From: Streptococcus cristatus AS 1.3089
GTDB lineage: Bacteria > Bacillota > Bacilli > Lactobacillales > Streptococcaceae
Direction of reading: 5' to 3'
Length of the DNA stretch: 64,000 nt
Assembly: GCF_000385925.1 (NCBI RefSeq)
Contig: NC_021175.1
Location: 2,078,101 to 2,142,100 of the forward strand
The notes beneath the pieces were generated by a model, which made no database searches, was not told the DNA's origin, and was given only the letters and a program-made list of their open reading frames with translations. Shown here one piece after another: positions 57,462 through 64,000 of this stretch (position 1 is the stretch's first letter; each line of letters opens with the position of its first letter). A program made the position numbers and the translations under genes.

Positions 57462-58133
57462 CTATTTAAAGAAATTGACATTGTGAAGATGGGGAATTTT
57501 CCGAATCTCTTCGATAGCCTCTTCGCAACTACGACTATCTACCTCAATGATCATAATCGCTTTCTCGCCTGCTTTTTCTCTAGTCACCGTCATTTGAGCA
57601 ATATTGATATTGTAGCGTGATAGAGCCTCCGTGACATGGGCAATCATACCTGGAACATCTTGGTGGACGATGATAATGGTTGGCGTATTCATGCTGAGCG
57701 AGACTGAGAAACCATTCAACTCGGTCACCTGAATATTTCCACCGCCAATAGATACACCCGTTACACTGATGCTTTTATAGGCGTTTTTAACCGTGATTTT
57801 TGTCGTATTTGGATGAGGAGCATTGCTATCTTTCTGAATAGTCCAGACAATCTTGATACCGCGTTTATGGGCAATTTCAAGGCTGTTAGGGATTTCAGGA
57901 TCATCTGTATCCATTCCTAAAATACCGGCTACCAAGGCCAAGTCTGTGCCATGTCCGCGATAAGTCTTTGCAAAAGAATTAAAAAGCTGAAATTCAACCT
58001 CGGTCGGTGTGTCATCGAAAATCGAAGATACAATCTTGCCGATGCGCACAGCTCCTGCAGTGTGACTGCTGGAAGGACCAATCATGACAGGCCCGATAAT
58101 GTCAAAAACAGACTGAAATTTTAATGATTTCAT
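57462..58133 (-). CDS. sdaAB: L-serine dehydratase, beta subunit
   Basis: A 223-residue subunit. The N-terminal domain contains FDIIGPVMIGPSSSHTAGAV (GPSSSHT signature), and the C-terminus (about residues 150-223) is an ACT domain (IIVHQDVPGMIAHVTEALS) of the kind that senses serine. First gene of the sdaAB-sdaAA unit. Confidence 0.94.
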   Translation of the reverse strand: MKSLKFQSVFDIIGPVMIGPSSSHTAGAVRIGKIVSSIFDDTPTEVEFQLFNSFAKTYRGHGTDLALVAGILGMDTDDPEIPNSLEIAHKRGIKIVWTIQKDSNAPHPNTTKITVKNAYKSISVTGVSIGGGNIQVTELNGFSVSLSMNTPTIIIVHQDVPGMIAHVTEALSRYNINIAQMTVTREKAGEKAIMIIEVDSRSCEEAIEEIRKIPHLHNVNFFK

Positions 58134-58202
58134 AGAAACCTCTTGAACATATTTTCTAAATTATTATATCAAACTTCTCAAAGTTCTGCCTCATATCACA
58201 CA

Positions 58203-58228
58203 AAAAAGAGGACAATTGTCCTCTTTTT
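58203..58228. terminator. Palindromic terminator behind the tRNA pair
   Basis: AAAAAGAGGACAA joined directly to TTGTCCTCTTTTT, a perfect 26-base palindrome between tRNA-Asn and sdaAB. Confidence 0.85.
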
Positions 58229-58262
58229 ATTATTGGTAATTCGCATACCTGAAACTCTTTTA

Positions 58263-58336
58263 CTCCGCCAGTAGGACTCGAACCTACGACATCATGATTA
58301 ACAGTCATGCGCTACTACCAACTGAGCTATGGCGGA
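58263..58336 (-). tRNA. tRNA-Asn (GTT)
   Basis: Full cloverleaf on the minus strand: acceptor TCCGCCA/TGGCGGA, anticodon loop CTGTTAA, T-loop GGTTCGAGTCC and discriminator G. Five bases separate it from the upstream tRNA-Glu. Confidence 0.97.
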
Positions 58337-58341
58337 TAGTA

Positions 58342-58413
58342 TAGTCCGTACGGGATTCGAACCCGTGTTACCGCCGTGAAAAGGCGGTGTCTTAACCCCT
58401 TGACCAACGGACC
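58342..58413 (-). tRNA. tRNA-Glu (TTC)
   Basis: Acceptor GGTCCGT/ACGGACT (one G-U pair), anticodon loop CTTTTCA, T-loop GGTTCGAATCC, discriminator A. Transcribed together with tRNA-Asn, after comE on the same strand. Confidence 0.97.
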
Positions 58414-58476
58414 ATCTATGTTCTTTTCAGAACATATTCTATTATATCAGGTTTTGAATCTTTGTCAACAGTTTTT

Positions 58477-59220
58477 TTATTTATTTTTTAAAATTTCTTT
58501 TAAATGTTTTGTTCTTAGCCTGGAAACAGGGCAACGACGGCCTTCATAAAATATAATTTCCTTTGTTTTCTTATCATAATCGCAGATATTATCGATATTG
58601 ACTAAGAAAGATTTATGAGAAGCAAAGAAACGTTGGGTTTTCTCATCCTGCTCTTGAACACTGGCAATTGTTCCATAAAATTCCTTTATAAAGTTTTTTC
58701 CAACCATTCGTAACTTATGAGAGGAGCTTGAGGTTTCGATATACAAAATATCGTTAAATGGCACGCGCACATCATTGCCTCGATAGCTATATTCAAAATA
58801 ATCAACCATATTGGTGTTTGTTATTAGAGTATTTTTCGTATAAATGATACACTCTTTTATACGTTTTTTAAACGAATCATCGTTAATATCCTTATCAATA
58901 AAGTCAAGAGCAGATACCTTATATTTGAAGGTCATGGTCGCAAACTCTGATTTTGAAGTTACAAAGACAATAATGGCGTATGGATTATGATGACGAATAA
59001 AACGAGCGACCTCCAATCCTTTGGTCTCTTCCCCTTTAATATCTATATCCAGAAAATAAATCTGATTGACATCTTCATTTTCGACATAGTCCTTAAATTC
59101 CTGAATTTTTCCTGTGATTTTGACCTGGATATCGAGCCCCATTTCTTCAGCAATCTCTGCTAAAGTTTTTTCCATGCGGAGTTGGTGAGCTAAAGTATCT
59201 TCTAATGCTAAGATTCTCAT
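58477..59220 (-). CDS. comE: Competence response regulator ComE
   Basis: A 247-residue response regulator. The receiver domain has the phospho-acceptor aspartate in YFLDIDIKG (residue about 58) and a lysine in FVTSKSEF. The C-terminal LytTR DNA-binding domain includes YIETSSSSHKLRMVG and FFASHKSFLVNIDNI. Phosphorylated by ComD, it activates comCDE and comX through direct repeats such as those at 60799-60831. It overlaps comD by 4 bases. Confidence 0.94.
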   Translation of the reverse strand: MRILALEDTLAHQLRMEKTLAEIAEEMGLDIQVKITGKIQEFKDYVENEDVNQIYFLDIDIKGEETKGLEVARFIRHHNPYAIIVFVTSKSEFATMTFKYKVSALDFIDKDINDDSFKKRIKECIIYTKNTLITNTNMVDYFEYSYRGNDVRVPFNDILYIETSSSSHKLRMVGKNFIKEFYGTIASVQEQDEKTQRFFASHKSFLVNIDNICDYDKKTKEIIFYEGRRCPVSRLRTKHLKEILKNK

Positions 59221-60560
59221 AAACTATTCCTTCTTTTAATTGTTAATACTTGGGTGAAATCATACTTACTTATTTCTGTATCCAGCATGATATATTCATA
59301 ATTCTCTAAAATTTCTTTTAGATTATTTAAACCTAGGCCTCTTCGATAACCTTTGGTTGAGAACTCTGGTTTATAAATTTCTTCTAAATCTAATTTTCTT
59401 TGCTTGCGGGAATTTTTTACAACAAAAATGATTTCTGTATCGAGTTGAACTAAAGTCACATGAATCATTTTTTCATAGCTTTCAATTGCGCCTTCAACAG
59501 CATTGTTTAGCAAAATACTGGCCATTCTTACCACATCTAATAGCTTAATTGGTAATGTCTCAACAGGCTCTTTAACCTCAAATGTCAAATCAATCTGGTG
59601 TTCACGCGCCTTGAACAAAGTCTCTGTCATAACGCTTCGAAGAGCTGAGTCACCAACATTATTCAAATCAAAATAGGTGTATTTGTCTGAACGTAATTTC
59701 AAATTCGCATCGACTAAAACTTCTTGATATATTTTTTCAATTTCCTTGATATCTTGCGTATTGATGGCTGTCTGAAAGCTAGTCAGCATGCCAGCATAAT
59801 CATGACGAAAGCCACGAATTTCATTATAAAGAGAAACAATTTCATCTGTGTACTGCTGCAGCTGCAACTGTTCCAATTCTCTTTGTCGAATCTCCTCTTC
59901 TTTTTCATACTTTTCCCGAATCGCTTTCAAATAGAAAAGAGTCGTCATAAAGATCAAGAAACAAATAGTCGCTAGCATACTGCTAAAACTATTAAAATGC
60001 TCATCTTCACTCAACCAATGAGAAATATTTAAAATGAAAATATCTATAACATAAAAAATATTAATTCTCTTAATTGTCTTTTTAAAGACCTCCTCTTTAA
60101 AATCTCTTATAGAAAATGGTAAGTAATCAATAAACTTAAGCATTAATAAAACAGAGATACTATTTATCATGATATAAAAGACAGCCCAATTATCGTTTAC
60201 AAATGAATCCCCTGTAATTGAGGAAATAATGACGGAAAAAAATGTAGTAGGAGCCTGAACTGTTAAATAAAGAAGAAGAGATAGAAATATAGAGAAAAGA
60301 GCTGATAACTTTTCTTTTTTATAAAAATACCTGTAGAAAAAAAGAGGATAAATCAGTAGTAAAAGAAAATATAGAACATGCCTTGACAAAGAAAATATAG
60401 ATTCTAAATTTAATATGAGTAAGGGTAATAAAATTAAGACTATAGCACACAGAAAAGTAAAGTAAAAACTCGATTTTACTTTATTGATCTTTTCATATAT
60501 GACAATAGTGAAATATACTTCAATGGCAGCTTGTAATATCCAAAAAAATAATTCAAACAT
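59217..60560 (-). CDS. comD: Competence histidine kinase ComD
   Basis: A 447-residue receptor kinase of the HPK10 class. Six or seven N-terminal transmembrane helices (up to residue about 215) sense the competence peptide. A coiled coil follows, then the H-box RGFRHDYAGMLTSF (His about 254), the N-box LLNNAVEGAIE and G-box GLGLNNLKEIL. It phosphorylates ComE. It starts 25 bases after comC. Confidence 0.94.
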   Translation of the reverse strand: MFELFFWILQAAIEVYFTIVIYEKINKVKSSFYFTFLCAIVLILLPLLILNLESIFSLSRHVLYFLLLLIYPLFFYRYFYKKEKLSALFSIFLSLLLYLTVQAPTTFFSVIISSITGDSFVNDNWAVFYIMINSISVLLMLKFIDYLPFSIRDFKEEVFKKTIKRINIFYVIDIFILNISHWLSEDEHFNSFSSMLATICFLIFMTTLFYLKAIREKYEKEEEIRQRELEQLQLQQYTDEIVSLYNEIRGFRHDYAGMLTSFQTAINTQDIKEIEKIYQEVLVDANLKLRSDKYTYFDLNNVGDSALRSVMTETLFKAREHQIDLTFEVKEPVETLPIKLLDVVRMASILLNNAVEGAIESYEKMIHVTLVQLDTEIIFVVKNSRKQRKLDLEEIYKPEFSTKGYRRGLGLNNLKEILENYEYIMLDTEISKYDFTQVLTIKRRNSL

Positions 60561-60585
60561 AAGTCCATCCCCTCAGTGATCGATG

Positions 60586-60714
60586 TTATTTTTTCTTAAA
60601 TTTAATTTTTAAGAAGATATTTCTTGAATCTCCTCCAAAAACTTCTTTAAGTTCTTTTTCATTCAAGACTGGGAAGTAAGCGATTGTTTTAAAGTTTTTC
60701 TGAGTATTTTTCAT
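60586..60714 (-). CDS. comC: Competence-stimulating peptide precursor ComC
   Basis: A 42-residue precursor: leader MKNTQKNFKTIAYFPVLNEK then ELKEVFGG, ending in the double-glycine processing site. The predicted mature peptide is DSRNIFLKIKFKKK (14 residues, strongly cationic). The S. cristatus peptide I recall is DLRNIFLKIKFKKK, one residue different. A GGAGAAT ribosome site precedes the ATG. ComAB would process and export it; ComD, encoded next, is its receptor. Confidence 0.95.
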   Translation of the reverse strand: MKNTQKNFKTIAYFPVLNEKELKEVFGGDSRNIFLKIKFKKK

Positions 60715-60762
60715 AATAGATTCTCCTAAAAATTTTTTCGTAAGTGTTACCTTACAAGATCT

Positions 60763-60831
60763 ATTATAAATAAAATTTCAAATAATCTGTCATCTTTCCC
60801 TGAAATGTCATTTTTTATTCCTGAAATGTCA
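60763..60831 (-). promoter_or_regulatory. comCDE promoter with ComE direct repeats
   Basis: On the minus strand TGACATTTCAGG occurs twice (plus-strand 60799-60810 and 60820-60831), start to start 21 bases, the ComE-box geometry. The -10 element TATAAT is at 60763-60768, 30 bases downstream. Confidence 0.92.
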
Positions 60832-60845
60832 TTTTCTCAAAAATA

Positions 60846-60874
60846 CAATAAAAAAACACGAAATTTTTCGTGTC
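60846..60874 (-). terminator. Terminator behind tRNA-Arg
   Basis: ACACGAAA-loop-TTTCGTGT with a T run on the minus strand, between tRNA-Arg and the com promoter. It insulates comC from tRNA transcription. Confidence 0.8.
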
Positions 60875-60890
60875 TGAGTAGTGTATATTA

Positions 60891-60964
60891 TGATCCCAGC
60901 AGGATTCGAACCTGCGACCGTTCGCTTAGAAGGCGAATGCTCTATCCAGCTGAGCTATGAGACC
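60891..60964 (-). tRNA. tRNA-Arg (TCT)
   Basis: Cloverleaf on the minus strand: acceptor GGTCTCA/TGGGATC, D-arm GCTCAGCTGGATAGAGC, anticodon loop CTTCTAA, T-loop GGTTCGAATCC. Located between rlmH and comC, the usual site of com genes in this group. Confidence 0.96.
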
Positions 60965-61007
60965 GATACCTTTTCATTCTATCAGAAAAATCTAGTATCG
61001 TCAAGAT

Positions 61008-61487
61008 TTACTTATGGTAAGGACTCCCCTGTTGAATCATGAAAGCCCGGTAAATCTGCTCTACCAAAACAAGGCGCATCAATTGATGAGGCAGGGTCAA
61101 TTTTCCAAAACTCATTAGTAGATTGGCTCTTTTTTTGACAGCAGGAGACAGACCCAAGCTGCCGCCAATCACAAAAGTAATGTCGGAAAGGCCACGGACT
61201 GTGATGTCGCTCAAGATAGAACTAAACTCTTCTGAAGGAAATTGCTTTCCTTCAATAGCTAAAGCAACCACGAATTCTCGTTCAGAGACTTTTGCTAAAA
61301 TCCGACTTCCTTCTTTTTCGAGGATTTGCTGATTTTCTAGTTCACTGGCCTTATCTGGTGTTTTTTCGTCTGCTAATTCTACAATTTCTAACTTAGAAAA
61401 TCGACTCAGGCGTTTGGCATATTCAGCAATTCCATCCTTAAGATACTTTTCTTTTAATTTTCCAACAGTTACAAGCTTTATTTTCAT
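61008..61487 (-). CDS. rlmH: 23S rRNA pseudouridine-1915 N3-methyltransferase RlmH
   Basis: A 159-residue SPOUT methyltransferase that methylates pseudouridine 1915 of 23S rRNA in the assembled ribosome. The N-terminus [20 protein letters not shown] (20 residues), the knot region [13 protein letters not shown] and the C-terminal [20 protein letters not shown] are diagnostic. It is divergent from htrA across a DnaA-box cluster. Confidence 0.96.
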   Translation of the reverse strand: MKIKLVTVGKLKEKYLKDGIAEYAKRLSRFSKLEIVELADEKTPDKASELENQQILEKEGSRILAKVSEREFVVALAIEGKQFPSEEFSSILSDITVRGLSDITFVIGGSLGLSPAVKKRANLLMSFGKLTLPHQLMRLVLVEQIYRAFMIQQGSPYHK

Positions 61488-61501
61488 ATTTCCATTCTAT
61501 C

Positions 61502-61619
61502 ATATCCACATGGATTTCACACTTTATTCACATCAGTTTTTTATGAAAAACTTGTTGAATCTATATATTTTCTAACCTCCATCAACATTTTTTATAAGTT
61601 TTCCACAACTTGTGGAAAA
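61502..61619. other. DnaA-box cluster, left part of the origin region
   Basis: ATATCCACA (61502), TTATTCACA (61524), TTTTCCACA (61599) and TGTGGAAAA (61611) each differ by one base from TTATCCACA or its complement. The last two form an inverted pair around ACT. Located between rlmH and htrA. Confidence 0.7.
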
Positions 61620-61628
61620 CTTGTGAAT

Positions 61629-61645
61629 TTTAAGTTATAATTAAG
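61629..61645 (+). promoter_or_regulatory. CiaR-binding direct repeat upstream of htrA
   Basis: TTTAAG-TTATA-ATTAAG fits the CiaR consensus NTTAAG-N5-WTTAAG exactly. htrA is a known CiaRH target in pneumococcus. Confidence 0.8.
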
Positions 61646-61689
61646 AATAGATTTATATAATTTTATCAATTGTAATCAAGGAGGAAAAT

Positions 61690-62868
61690 ATGAAAAACGC
61701 TTCAAATTTCTTTAAAAAATCTTTGTTGCTTTTTATTGTTTTAGTTGTAGGATTTATTGGCGGAAGCCTAGGAAATTTAGCCACTGCATTTCTTAATAAT
61801 AAAATGGCTAATATTGGTCCTTCTAGCTCAAAGACCACTGTATCAACGTCTTATAAAAACACAACCGACACCACAAAGGCTGTAAAAAAGGTTCAAAATG
61901 CAGTTGTATCAGTAATTACTTATACAGGTTCAAATCAAGAAGGAGTGATCAATAATGAATCAACCAGTGATCCTCAAGTAGCTAGTGAGGGATCTGGTGT
62001 TATTTATAAGAAGGAAGGAAAATATGCCTACCTTGTTACCAATACTCACGTGCTAAATGGAGCAACAAATCCTGATATTCTACTAGCAGATGGTAGTAAG
62101 GTTCCTGGTGAGGTCGTTGGTTCAGATGTTTATTCTGATATTTCTGTAGTAAGAATTAACTCTGAAAAGGTGAAAGATGTAGCTGAATTTGGAGATTCCA
62201 ACTCCCTGACAGTAGGAGAAACTGCTATTGCCATCGGAAGCCCTCTCGGAACAGAATACGCTAACTCTGTTACACAAGGAATCATCTCTAGTTTAGGCAG
62301 AAATGTAACTCTCCAATCTGAAGACGGCCAAAATATTTCCACAACTGCCTTGCAAACAGATGCTGCTATCAACCCTGGTAACTCTGGCGGTCCACTCATC
62401 AATATCCAAGGACAAGTTATCGGTATTACGTCCAGCAAAATCTCTCACAATGGTCAAACTGCTGTAGAAGGCATGGGCTTTGCAATTCCATCAAACGATG
62501 TTGTCAATATTATCAAGCAATTAGAGAAAACTGGAACAGTAACTCGTCCTGCTCTGGGTATCCAAATGCTCGATTTATCTAATATCGCCACTTCTGACTT
62601 ATCAAAATTACGTCTGCCTTCATCTGTAAAATCAGGTATCCTTGTCCGCTCTGTGCAAGAAGGAATGCCTGCTGAAAATAAACTTCAGAAATACGATGTC
62701 ATCACAAAAGTTGACGATAAGGATGTTGAGTCAACCAGTGATTTACAATCTGCTCTCTACAGACACTCTCTGGGAGATGAGTTGAAAGTGACTTACTTTA
62801 GGGATGGTAAAGAAGCTACTACAACCATTAAATTGACCAAATCAACCCAGGACTTAAGTGACAACTAA
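61690..62868 (+). CDS. htrA: Surface serine protease HtrA/DegP
   Basis: A 392-residue membrane-anchored quality-control protease. It has one N-terminal helix (about residues 12-32) and a trypsin-like domain with His in VTNTHVLNG, Asp in SDISVVRI and Ser in [13 protein letters not shown] single PDZ domain follows (ALGIQML ... [15 protein letters not shown]). Substrates include misfolded exported proteins, and in pneumococcus also the competence peptide. AAGGAGGAAAAT precedes the ATG. Confidence 0.96.
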   Translation: MKNASNFFKKSLLLFIVLVVGFIGGSLGNLATAFLNNKMANIGPSSSKTTVSTSYKNTTDTTKAVKKVQNAVVSVITYTGSNQEGVINNESTSDPQVASEGSGVIYKKEGKYAYLVTNTHVLNGATNPDILLADGSKVPGEVVGSDVYSDISVVRINSEKVKDVAEFGDSNSLTVGETAIAIGSPLGTEYANSVTQGIISSLGRNVTLQSEDGQNISTTALQTDAAINPGNSGGPLINIQGQVIGITSSKISHNGQTAVEGMGFAIPSNDVVNIIKQLEKTGTVTRPALGIQMLDLSNIATSDLSKLRLPSSVKSGILVRSVQEGMPAENKLQKYDVITKVDDKDVESTSDLQSALYRHSLGDELKVTYFRDGKEATTTIKLTKSTQDLSDN

Positions 62869-62885
62869 TCCTTTACATAATTGTC

Positions 62886-62917
62886 AACACACCTTTACAC
62901 GATCGTAAAGGTGTGTT
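62886..62917. terminator. 13-bp perfect hairpin between htrA and parB
   Basis: AACACACCTTTAC-acgatc-GTAAAGGTGTGTT, a perfect stem with a 6-base loop. It lacks a T run and ends 13 bases before the parB start codon. It may end htrA transcripts or govern parB translation. Confidence 0.7.
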
Positions 62918-62930
62918 ATGCTATATACAA

Positions 62931-63692
62931 ATGGAAAATTATCAATACATACCACTAAAAGACATTCGAACCAATCCTTATCAGCCTAGAAAGAGTTTTT
63001 CTCAAGAAAAAATAAATGAATTGGCAGCTTCTATTAAAGAGAATGGAATTATCCAGCCCATTATTTTGAGACAATCTTCCTTATTTGGTTACGAAATTTT
63101 AGCAGGTGAAAGACGATTCCGAGCTGCTAAGATTGCTGGCTTAGAAAAGATTCCTGCCCTCATTAAAGACCTATCTGACGATGACATGATGAAGCAAGCC
63201 ATCATCGAGAATTTGCAAAGAGAAGACCTCAATCCGATTGAAGAAGCAGAATCCTATCAGCATCTGATTGATAAAGGATTGACCCATGAAGAAATTGCAA
63301 AAATCATGGGAAAATCTCGGCCTTACATCAGTAATCTTGTCCGCTTGTTACAGCTGCCAGCTTTTATGATGGACGCTGTCAAAGAAGAAATGATTTCGCA
63401 AGGGCATGCTCGTCTCCTCATTCCACTCAAAAAGGAAGAACAAGTCTTTTGGCTGGACAAAATCATTCAAGATAATTTATCCGTTCGTGCTCTTGAACTT
63501 TCATTACAAAAGACCAGAAAGTCAAAGACTAAGAAGAACAAAGAAATTTTTGCCCATTCAGAAGAAGAAAAATTGAAAAAAATCCTTGGCCTCAATGTCA
63601 CTATTCACTTAAAAAATCCTTCAAAAGGAAAGATCATTATCCCTTTTGAAAATGAGGAAGAGTACCAAAGAATTATAAACAGCCTGAAATAG
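62931..63692 (+). CDS. parB: Chromosome partitioning protein ParB (Spo0J)
   Basis: A 253-residue ParB. The CTPase/N-terminal domain has NPYQPRKSF, ENGIIQPIILR and the GERRFRAAK motif. The HTH is LTHEEIAKIMGKSRPYISNLVRLLQLP (residues about 117-143, in part). A C-terminal dimer domain follows. It loads at parS sites, three of which lie in this window. I start it at ATG 62931 (MENYQYIPLKDI); no clear ribosome site precedes it because a hairpin occupies that region. No parA is adjacent, as usual in streptococci. Confidence 0.95.
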   Translation: MENYQYIPLKDIRTNPYQPRKSFSQEKINELAASIKENGIIQPIILRQSSLFGYEILAGERRFRAAKIAGLEKIPALIKDLSDDDMMKQAIIENLQREDLNPIEEAESYQHLIDKGLTHEEIAKIMGKSRPYISNLVRLLQLPAFMMDAVKEEMISQGHARLLIPLKKEEQVFWLDKIIQDNLSVRALELSLQKTRKSKTKKNKEIFAHSEEEKLKKILGLNVTIHLKNPSKGKIIIPFENEEEYQRIINSLK

Positions 63693-63712
63693 GGCTGTTA
63701 TTTTCTTTTTTC
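63678..63712 (+). terminator. Terminator of parB
   Basis: AACAGCC-loop-GGCTGTT overlapping the parB stop codon, followed by ATTTTCTTTTTT. Confidence 0.75.
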
Positions 63713-63776
63713 AAACTAACAGACTTTTCCACCTTTAAAAGCGGCCTAAATCTTTGAAAAATAAGGATTTTACTTG

Positions 63777-63840
63777 TAATCCACAATCTGTGGATAAGTC
63801 TTATAAACATTGTTAATTTTTCTCCACAAGTTGTGGAAAA
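63777..63840. other. oriC DnaA-box cluster upstream of dnaA
   Basis: TGTGGATAA (63789-63797) is a perfect DnaA box; TAATCCACA (63777), TTCTCCACA (63820) and TGTGGAAAA (63832) each differ by one base. They precede an AT-rich stretch and the dnaA start, the standard oriC layout. Confidence 0.9.
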
Positions 63841-63904
63841 CTTAGTCATTTTATGTTAAAATGAGAGTCGACATAGAGAATAATTTTTTGAAAAGGAGGA
63901 GGCA

Positions 63905-64000
63905 ATGACCAAAGAGCAAGAATTTTGGCGAAGAATTTTAGAACTTTCAGCTGCTCAACTAAAACAGACGACCTATGATTTTTTGTTTGCAGAAGCAAAA
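63905..64000 (+). CDS. dnaA: Chromosomal replication initiator protein DnaA (5' part)
   Basis: Thirty-two codons are visible, MTKEQEFWRRILELSAAQLK and on to FLFAEAK. This matches the N-terminal domain I (DnaD/SirA/helicase-contact domain) of streptococcal DnaA. An excellent AAAAGGAGGAGG ribosome site precedes the ATG, and the DnaA boxes lie just upstream. The remaining coding sequence is beyond the window. Confidence 0.95.
   Translation, partial: MTKEQEFWRRILELSAAQLKQTTYDFLFAEAK

Overview
The window comes from a low-GC Gram-positive coccus of the mitis/sanguinis group of Streptococcus. It carries the dlt operon with dltX, sczA/czcD, comCDE next to rlmH, htrA and parB, the yfmF-yfmH-rodZ-pgsA-ecfA1A2T block and streptococcal WalR, CiaR, ComE and ParB sites. 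The predicted competence peptide, DSRNIFLKIKFKKK, differs by one residue from the one I remember for S. cristatus (DLRNIFLKIKFKKK). S. cristatus or a close relative is therefore the best guess. The right edge is the replication origin: dnaA begins at 63905, and DnaA-box clusters lie at 61502-61619 and 63777-63840.

Layout. 1-5.5 kb: 3' part of a worn GH1 glycosidase gene, a membrane protein/Xre/Maf operon, zinc efflux czcD with its divergent regulator sczA, and a CynX-type MFS transporter. 5.7-10.7 kb: dltXABCD (teichoic acid D-alanylation) plus a GNAT gene, all on the minus strand. 10.9-14.5 kb: a PadR/HAAS/DUF4097 envelope-sensing operon, a HAD hydrolase and an S66 peptidase. 14.5-17.2 kb: a VTC-domain / DUF4956 / beta-helix carbohydrate-binding lipoprotein cassette. 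17.4-20.5 kb: a YhgE/Pip membrane protein with a divergent TetR regulator.

20.9-26.2 kb is a small integrated element next to rpsD. It has a tyrosine integrase, two divergent Xre regulators, a DUF1492 (ArpU-like) regulator and several tiny proteins. It also has a DUF3800 gene followed by two short candidate RNAs, each with its own promoter and terminator. The proximal one (21258-21366) can fold into a closing stem, a GNRA hairpin and a pseudoknot. This is the most interesting part of the window. No capsid, packaging or replication genes are visible, so it is a satellite-like or decayed element.

26.3-48.7 kb is core genome: rpsD, a TPP-riboswitch-controlled thiamine-precursor ABC transporter, veg-dnaC-rplI-gdpP-mnmG-SseB-mnmA, a LysM secreted protein, YfhO, an ABC-F ATPase, trpS, guaB, recF and a frameshifted yaaA. 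49-58 kb holds the M16 pair, rodZ, pgsA, the ECF energising module, a second LysM protein under a WalR-like box, and L-serine dehydratase. 58-61 kb holds tRNA-Asn, tRNA-Glu, comE-comD-comC and tRNA-Arg. 61-64 kb holds rlmH, htrA (CiaR box), parB and the start of dnaA.

Three perfect or near-perfect parS sites (17368, 50686, 53322) are the expected targets of the encoded ParB; two lie inside coding sequences. Two genes (yaaA and the carbohydrate-binding lipoprotein) look frameshifted at short homopolymers. Three copies of a streptococcal terminator-like repeat sit directly behind stop codons.
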